NCBI GenBank assembly: GCA_002418205.1
Contig: DIDP01000032.1
Location: forward strand, 1-10,661
Length of the DNA stretch: 10,661 nt
Reading direction: 5' to 3'
Source: Anaerolineales bacterium UBA5797
GTDB taxonomy: Bacteria; Chloroflexota; Anaerolineae; Anaerolineales; Villigracilaceae
Shown: piece by piece, positions 6,535 to 10,661 of the stretch
Layout of the letters: each line of letters opens with the position of its first letter
Position numbering within the stretch: the first letter of the stretch is position 1
Program-made: the position numbers and the translations under genes
The notes under the pieces: generated by a model
What the model was told of the DNA's origin: nothing
What the model saw: only the letters and a program-made list of their open reading frames with translations
Database searches by the model: none

Positions 6535-7101
6535 ATGACCACATCGAGAATTTCTTCACAAGCAAGACCGTTCGTTCCACTATCCCTGCTGGGTCTGGGA
6601 CTGATCCTGATCGCCGCCTCCGCCTATTTTATTCTGCGGGACGTTCCGCCTCAAAGCGACCTTTCGGCTGTTCCCGTTGAAGTGAATTATTCCGCCCCCG
6701 AACTGACTCTGCAAGACACCGCAGGCATGACGCGTTCTCTCGCAGAGTATCGCGGACAGGTTGTACTTGTCAACCTATGGGCAACATGGTGTCCTCCCTG
6801 CAAGGAGGAGATGCCCGCACTTCAAGCCTATTACGATAAATACAAAAAGGATGGTTTCGTCATCATCGCCATCAACGACGGCGACCCGACCCCCGATGTT
6901 TTACAATTCGTGGAAGACTATCAACTCACCTTCCCCGTCTGGCTGGACCCGACCTATATCGCCACCGAACAGGCATTCAAAACACTCAACCTGCCCAGTT
7001 CGTTTGTCATCGATAGAAACGGCACGATCAAACTGCGTTGGGTCGGCGGCATCAACCGCAGGACGCTCGAAAAGTATGTGACCCCCATCATCAAGGAATA
7101 A
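6535..7101 (+). CDS. Membrane-anchored TlpA/ResA-like thiol-disulfide oxidoreductase
   Basis: The protein has 188 residues from ATG 6535. One N-terminal transmembrane anchor (about 13-34) is followed by an extracytoplasmic thioredoxin domain (about 50-188). The active site is WCPPC (Cys86 and Cys89), preceded by the family stretch VVLVNLWATW, and the cis-proline region is LPSSFVID (Pro154). An open frame extends upstream to an ATG at 6388, but this would add 49 residues without the expected signal-anchor layout and would start next to the divergent gene, so 6535 was chosen. Family members reduce disulfides outside the membrane, for example in apocytochromes before haem attachment. The pentahaem cytochrome about 2.7 kb upstream makes such a role plausible but unproven. 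It converges on the peptidase gene with only 8 bases between the two stop codons, and no terminator is visible there. Confidence 0.85.
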   Translation: MTTSRISSQARPFVPLSLLGLGLILIAASAYFILRDVPPQSDLSAVPVEVNYSAPELTLQDTAGMTRSLAEYRGQVVLVNLWATWCPPCKEEMPALQAYYDKYKKDGFVIIAINDGDPTPDVLQFVEDYQLTFPVWLDPTYIATEQAFKTLNLPSSFVIDRNGTIKLRWVGGINRRTLEKYVTPIIKE

Positions 7102-7109
7102 CAAAAGAA

Positions 7110-8597
7110 CTACGGTAGGTCAGCCACCACCTGACTCCCGGCATCGCCGCAAGAGCAGGCAGTGATCGTCAGCGGGCCGCGCGTCAGCGTCCCTTCGTAA
7201 GCCTTCCTGCCATTATGCACAACCCAATCCTCGAACTTAAAGGCAAGCGGACCATCCGCAAGGATCCATTCGCCGTTATATTTTCTCGCCACGTGGACGT
7301 GCGTCCCGGTGGAGGACCCGCCCTCACAGGAGGGATACCCAATGGGCTGACCGGCGGTCACTTCCTGCCCGATGGGAACGCGTCCGCTGAGCGCAAGGTG
7401 CAGGTAGTACAACACCCAACCTGTGCGTTCGTCCCCGTCCTTATCCAGATCGATGACCAGCCCATCAATATCCGAACGCACGATCAAGCCGTCTGCCATG
7501 GCAGTGGCGTACAGGTCTTTGGGAACTGTCCAACAGCCGGAGTTGTTGGACGCCGGGGCAAAGTCCACCGCGGCAAGAGGTTCACCCGTCCCCCAACCGG
7601 TATGCGGACCGCCCGTGTACGACCAGACCTGTCCCGCCACAAAGGGGAATCGCAGATCAGGTTGCTGAAGACTGCCGGGGATGGAGTGATCAGGATCAAG
7701 CCAGGGATCGCCGAACAGGTCCTGATATACGCGCGCCAGCCCCTCGGGTCCGATGGAGGCGTAGTAATCCGATCCGGAATACAGGCGGGAGAAATAATAT
7801 TGCAGTGCCACCGATCCCGCGTTCTGCCAGGGGTCGGGACGGACAAGGGAGCCATCCGGCAATTCAAACTCGGTCAATGAACCGGCGCGCCATTCATAGT
7901 AGGCATTGTTGAGAGTGTTCGCCGCGATGATCAGTTGCAGGTAGGGATTATCGTAATACACCCGTCGAAAGCCGAGCAGATATTTCGCATCCGGCCGGAC
8001 TGGTTGTGTGAGCGCGCCCGCCTGATATTCCAACAATGCAAGCAACAGGCGCGGACTGAGGCTGTAATTCGTGGCGACGTAATCCACGATCTCGGCGCCT
8101 GAACGCATTTTGCCGCCCGCATAGGCGCGATAGGTTTTCAGCCAGCCGTCCGTGGGTGAAACAAAAGCGGATGTGTTAAAACCGATCTGGGTGGGTCCGT
8201 TGACGAAGGCAGAATCTGGGATGCTTTGAAAAGCCGTCCCCCACAGAGGCAGGTAATAGATCGGGATTTGCATCGGCATTCCGGGCGGCATGGTCGTCGC
8301 TTCGCGCGGGATGAAAGAGTTGGCTTGCAGGATCTCATCCACGGTCGTGTTGAAACGCGCCGCCAGCGCGAAAAGGGTATCTCCGCTCTGGGCGGTGTAA
8401 TCCACCAATTCACCGGGGAGGTATTCGGGGCGGCCTGAAGTGGGCGCGGGGATCGGCGTGGGCGCCAGCGGCGTGATCATGCTTCCCAGATCGATCGGGG
8501 ATCTACCCGGCGTGCAGGAGGAGATGAGGACCGCAAACAGGATGACAATTGCTTTTAATGCAGTTGTGATCTTGAATTTTTCATTCGTCATTTTCAC
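7110..8597 (-). CDS. LysM + M23 metallopeptidase lipoprotein (last of three paralogs)
   Basis: The protein has 495 residues. A lipoprotein signal sequence ends in LISSC (Cys28), followed by a Pro/Thr-rich linker (about 41-55). A LysM domain, which binds peptidoglycan or other GlcNAc glycans, spans about 66-112. A central helical region covers about 150-310, and an M23 endopeptidase domain covers about 320-460. Predicted zinc ligands are His332 (GGPHTGW), Asp345 (AAVDFAP) and His435, with His400 (YYLHL) and His433 (GTHVHVA) as catalytic partners. The His-to-Asp spacing of 13 is longer than the HxxxD of LytM. An acidic DLDKDG loop (383-388) precedes the YLH motif. Cys355 and Cys424 could form a disulfide. 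The GTG start at 8597 overlaps the upstream paralog by 17 bases, and an ATG at 8591 is an alternative. No Shine-Dalgarno sequence is visible, so coupling by reinitiation is likely. It probably acts on the cell envelope. Confidence 0.85.
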   Translation of the reverse strand: MKMTNEKFKITTALKAIVILFAVLISSCTPGRSPIDLGSMITPLAPTPIPAPTSGRPEYLPGELVDYTAQSGDTLFALAARFNTTVDEILQANSFIPREATTMPPGMPMQIPIYYLPLWGTAFQSIPDSAFVNGPTQIGFNTSAFVSPTDGWLKTYRAYAGGKMRSGAEIVDYVATNYSLSPRLLLALLEYQAGALTQPVRPDAKYLLGFRRVYYDNPYLQLIIAANTLNNAYYEWRAGSLTEFELPDGSLVRPDPWQNAGSVALQYYFSRLYSGSDYYASIGPEGLARVYQDLFGDPWLDPDHSIPGSLQQPDLRFPFVAGQVWSYTGGPHTGWGTGEPLAAVDFAPASNNSGCWTVPKDLYATAMADGLIVRSDIDGLVIDLDKDGDERTGWVLYYLHLALSGRVPIGQEVTAGQPIGYPSCEGGSSTGTHVHVARKYNGEWILADGPLAFKFEDWVVHNGRKAYEGTLTRGPLTITACSCGDAGSQVVADLP

Positions 8598-10188
8598 GCG
8601 TAATCAAAGACCATGCTTGTCCATAGACATCGGCCGTGACGATCTGGTTGCCGTTCACAAGGCTGCCCACATAGGGCTTGTCACCGGCAACGACCGTCCA
8701 TTGATCCATCACAAAGGGAACGGGACCGGTCGCCAGCATCCATTCGCCGTTGTATTTACGGGCAACATGAACGTGAGTGCCTGTGGATGCGCCGCCTTCA
8801 CAGGACGGATGACCGATCAAGCCGTTCTGTTCCACCCATTGACCGACAGCCACGCGATCCCTGGTGGCAACATGCAAATAGAGAACGTTCCACCCGGTCT
8901 GCTCGGAACCGTCGCCATCCATATCCACAACAACAACCCCGTTCCCGGAACGAACGACGAGACCGGGCGAAACTGCCAGCACCCATTTGTCGGATTGGAA
9001 GCATCCGGGTTTGTCGTTGTCAGGTGCAAAATCCACCGCCGCCAACGGACCGTCCGCGCCCCAGGCGCTGTGCGGTCCGCCGGTGAACGACCAGGTGGTA
9101 CCGCGCGCAAAAGGCAGACCCATATCAGGCTGGCGCAGACCCGGCGGGAAGAAATTCCCCAACGCCTCGGCGCGCGCAACTGGATCTCCAAACATTTCGC
9201 GATAGAACGCCGGGAAGCCGCTGGTCGCATCCATGATGCGCAGCCATTCGTTCAGGCTGTGTTGACGGGAGAAAAAGTTCATCACCGCCACGGTCCCCGC
9301 GTTGAGGTTCGGATCGAGTCGCAGTGTATTCCGGTCGCTGAAGGTGAGTTCGGTGATGTCGCCGGTCCTCCAGCCATAATAGCCCACGAACAACTGACTG
9401 ATCGCCCAGGACATCTGCCCGAACATTCCCTTGTTGCGATAGTTCTCATAGCCCATGGGATAATCGGTTCGGAACTGACCAGCCGGTCTGCCGCGCACCC
9501 ACTGGGCTTCGTAATCCAACAGGGCAAGCAATAGCCGCGGGTTGACCGAATTTTCATACGCCAGCCGCTCGATCTCACCGGCGCCGGTCGTCCATGCGGT
9601 CGTTCCCAGATACTCACGATAGGTCGCAAGATAGCCGCCCGCATCGCGCACATATTCTTCGATATCAAAATCGGCCGCGGTGGCGGAGAACACCAATTCA
9701 CTGTCGGGAATGATCTGCATTGCAGACGTATATTCGATGGTTCTATCAAGGCGATCCGGGATGATGAGCAACGTGCCCGCGTCGATGAACCCGTTCTCGG
9801 GCAGGATCTTCGGCGACGTGATCTCGTTCGGACTCACCCCGAACCTGCTCGCCACTGCCGGAAGCCAATCGCCGCCCTGGGCATAATACAGGATCGTCTC
9901 GCCATCCGCGGTGGGAGGCACCTCCACGCTTTCGGTGACCGTCACGTTTTGGGACACAAACGGATTCAAAAGGGACGTCGGCGTTGCAGAAGGAGGCGGA
10001 GGTGTCGCGGTATCGACAACGACAGGCGCGCTCGTATCCGTAACAACCGGTTCCGGCTGCGGGGTTGACGTATCTGGAATCCAACCGACCGGAGTGGGAG
10101 TAAGGTATTGTCCCCACAAGGATGCGTTCCCAATGCAGGAAGCAAGCAGGAAGGATGAAGCAATTAAAGAGACGACGATCCGTTTCAC
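8581..10188 (-). CDS. LysM-like + M23 metallopeptidase lipoprotein (middle paralog)
   Basis: The protein has 535 residues and is paralogous to the genes on both sides. The lipoprotein signal ends in LLASC (Cys18). A Pro/Thr/Val-rich linker covers about 29-72. A divergent LysM-like domain spans about 101-144; its GGDWLPAVASRFGVSPNEI keeps the usual pattern of aromatic and hydrophobic positions. A central helical region runs from about 180 to 340, with NPRLLLALLDYEAQW at 216-230. The M23 domain spans about 360-500, with predicted zinc ligands His373 (GGPHSAW), Asp386 (AAVDFAP) and His474, and partners His439 (LYLHV) and His472. The loop DMDGDG (422-427) matches those of the other paralogs. Cys396 and Cys463 are conserved relative to the downstream copy. 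The start is a GTG at 10188, supported by the adjoining signal peptide and by a TATAAT box 18 bases upstream. Its end overlaps the next paralog. Confidence 0.85.
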   Translation of the reverse strand: MKRIVVSLIASSFLLASCIGNASLWGQYLTPTPVGWIPDTSTPQPEPVVTDTSAPVVVDTATPPPPSATPTSLLNPFVSQNVTVTESVEVPPTADGETILYYAQGGDWLPAVASRFGVSPNEITSPKILPENGFIDAGTLLIIPDRLDRTIEYTSAMQIIPDSELVFSATAADFDIEEYVRDAGGYLATYREYLGTTAWTTGAGEIERLAYENSVNPRLLLALLDYEAQWVRGRPAGQFRTDYPMGYENYRNKGMFGQMSWAISQLFVGYYGWRTGDITELTFSDRNTLRLDPNLNAGTVAVMNFFSRQHSLNEWLRIMDATSGFPAFYREMFGDPVARAEALGNFFPPGLRQPDMGLPFARGTTWSFTGGPHSAWGADGPLAAVDFAPDNDKPGCFQSDKWVLAVSPGLVVRSGNGVVVVDMDGDGSEQTGWNVLYLHVATRDRVAVGQWVEQNGLIGHPSCEGGASTGTHVHVARKYNGEWMLATGPVPFVMDQWTVVAGDKPYVGSLVNGNQIVTADVYGQAWSLITRENDE

Positions 10189-10206
10189 GATGAATCCGTT
10201 GAGGAA

Positions 10207-10212
10207 ATTATA
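10207..10212 (-). promoter_or_regulatory. Predicted -10 box (TATAAT) of the middle peptidase gene
   Basis: TATAAT on the minus strand, in the context ACAGGTATAAT, lies 18 bases before the GTG at 10188 and predicts a leader of only about a dozen bases. The same 11-base context precedes the gene at 1034. No -35 match is seen at 17 bases. A short inverted repeat, GTATT-GATT-AATAC (10216-10229), overlaps the spacer and might bind a regulator, but 5-bp arms are weak evidence. Confidence 0.5.
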
Positions 10213-10263
10213 CCTGTATTGATTAATACGCCCTGAGCGAAACCGGCGGGGAAAAAGCCTGCC

Positions 10264-10661
10264 TCATCTCGATATTTGATTCAGATCTTCGAACACCCCC
10301 TCCCACGCTTCCACAACAGTTGTGCCGCGCGTGAGATATCCATCGTATTCGATCCCATTCCCACTCGAAACCCATCCATCCAGATTGAACGGCAGAGTCC
10401 CATCCGCCGGGATCCATTCTCCATTGTAGCGTCGCGCCAGATGCAGGTGTGTGGCATTCGAAACTCCGCCCTCACAGGATGGATGTCCGATGCGGTCACC
10501 GGCGTAAACATATGTCCCTGCCGGGACGCGTTCGTTCGAATCAACGTGCATGTACAGCACGGTCCAGCCGGTCTGTTCGTATCCGTCGTTATCCAGGTCC
10601 TGAACCACCGCCCCATCCTCCGCGCGGATGATGTATCCGTCCGCCACGGCGACCACCCACG
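10264..10661 (-). CDS. M23 metallopeptidase, C-terminal part (first of three paralogs, cut by window edge)
   Basis: About 132 residues of the C-terminus are visible; the frame stays open to the right edge, so the gene begins outside the window. The first visible residues (WVVAVADGY) align with KWVLAVSPG inside the M23 domain of the middle paralog, so no internal Met here is a true start. Conserved features are the DLDNDG loop, LYMHV (the YxH motif), the PSCEGG cysteine block, and NATHLHLARRYNGEW with both histidines of the HxH motif. It is the most divergent copy: Asn-Ala replaces Thr-Gly before THxH. A 75-base gap with its own -10 box separates it from the next paralog, so the array need not be one transcript. 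An envelope location is inferred from the paralogs, as the N-terminus is not visible. Confidence 0.8.
   Translation of the reverse strand, partial: WVVAVADGYIIRAEDGAVVQDLDNDGYEQTGWTVLYMHVDSNERVPAGTYVYAGDRIGHPSCEGGVSNATHLHLARRYNGEWIPADGTLPFNLDGWVSSGNGIEYDGYLTRGTTVVEAWEGVFEDLNQISR

Larger units (their letters stand above)
7110..10661 (-). repeat. Tandem array of three paralogous M23 peptidase genes
   Basis: Three same-strand genes share long stretches of their M23 domains. At DNA level the clearest shared block encodes the PSCEGG region, at about 7317-7345, 8787-8815 and 10464-10492, where CCGCC[CT]TCACAGGA is the same in all three copies. The proteins share the same C-terminal domain order, which points to gene duplication. 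The two complete copies differ strongly in the linker and LysM regions, so the duplication is not recent. Confidence 0.85.

Noticed and set aside
8440..9534. Long plus-strand open frame (364 residues) opposite the peptidase genes
   Set aside because: It lies antisense to two genes with clear domain motifs and has no recognisable domain; it is a product of the high-G+C codon pattern.
10216..10229. Palindrome GTATT-GATT-AATAC as an operator
   Set aside because: The arms are only five AT-rich base pairs and no second copy was found, so it is noted with the promoter and not called separately.
10230..10263. Possible terminator after the first M23 paralog
   Set aside because: A run of T follows the stop on the minus strand, but no stable stem precedes it; the best pairing has a mismatch and encloses the T-run.

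Overview
The window most resembles a chromosome segment from a Chloroflexota bacterium of the Anaerolineae type. This rests on inference from several traits seen together: LysM/M23 lipoproteins with Pro/Thr-rich linkers, toastrack-type membrane proteins, a stand-alone cyclic-nucleotide-binding-fold protein, and start codons placed a few bases after a TATAAT box. No rRNA or other definitive marker is present. The coding is dense: nine genes are complete or nearly so, and one more runs off the right edge.

Left part (1-1894). A minus-strand gene for an alkaline-phosphatase-superfamily enzyme resembling cofactor-independent phosphoglycerate mutase is divergent from a plus-strand gene for an AlkZ-related winged-helix protein. 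They share an 80-bp divergent promoter region, and both transcripts look leaderless or nearly so.

Cytochrome (1980-3839). A single large gene encodes an exported protein with five CxxCH haem-binding motifs. It has its own promoter and ribosome binding site, and the sampled base composition is lower in G+C than the genes to its right.

Membrane operon (3917-5859). Three tightly packed genes encode small polytopic membrane proteins. The middle one carries a C-terminal repetitive beta (toastrack-like) domain. The unit ends at a perfect 13-bp stem-loop terminator that also faces the oncoming gene.

Signalling and redox pair (5940-7101). A minus-strand protein with only a cyclic-nucleotide-binding fold is divergent from a membrane-anchored TlpA/ResA-like thioredoxin. 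The thioredoxin could serve extracytoplasmic thiol chemistry, including haem attachment to cytochromes such as the one in this window, but that link is inference.

Right part (7110-10661). Three paralogous genes lie in tandem on the minus strand. Two encode complete LysM + M23 metallopeptidase lipoproteins and the third is cut by the window edge. They probably act on peptidoglycan or another envelope glycopeptide. All three M23 domains carry an unusual DxDxDG acidic loop just before the conserved YxH motif. The two complete proteins also have a central helical region that faintly resembles lytic transglycosylases. This array is the most interesting part of the window. I see no CRISPR array, insertion sequence, tRNA or rRNA.
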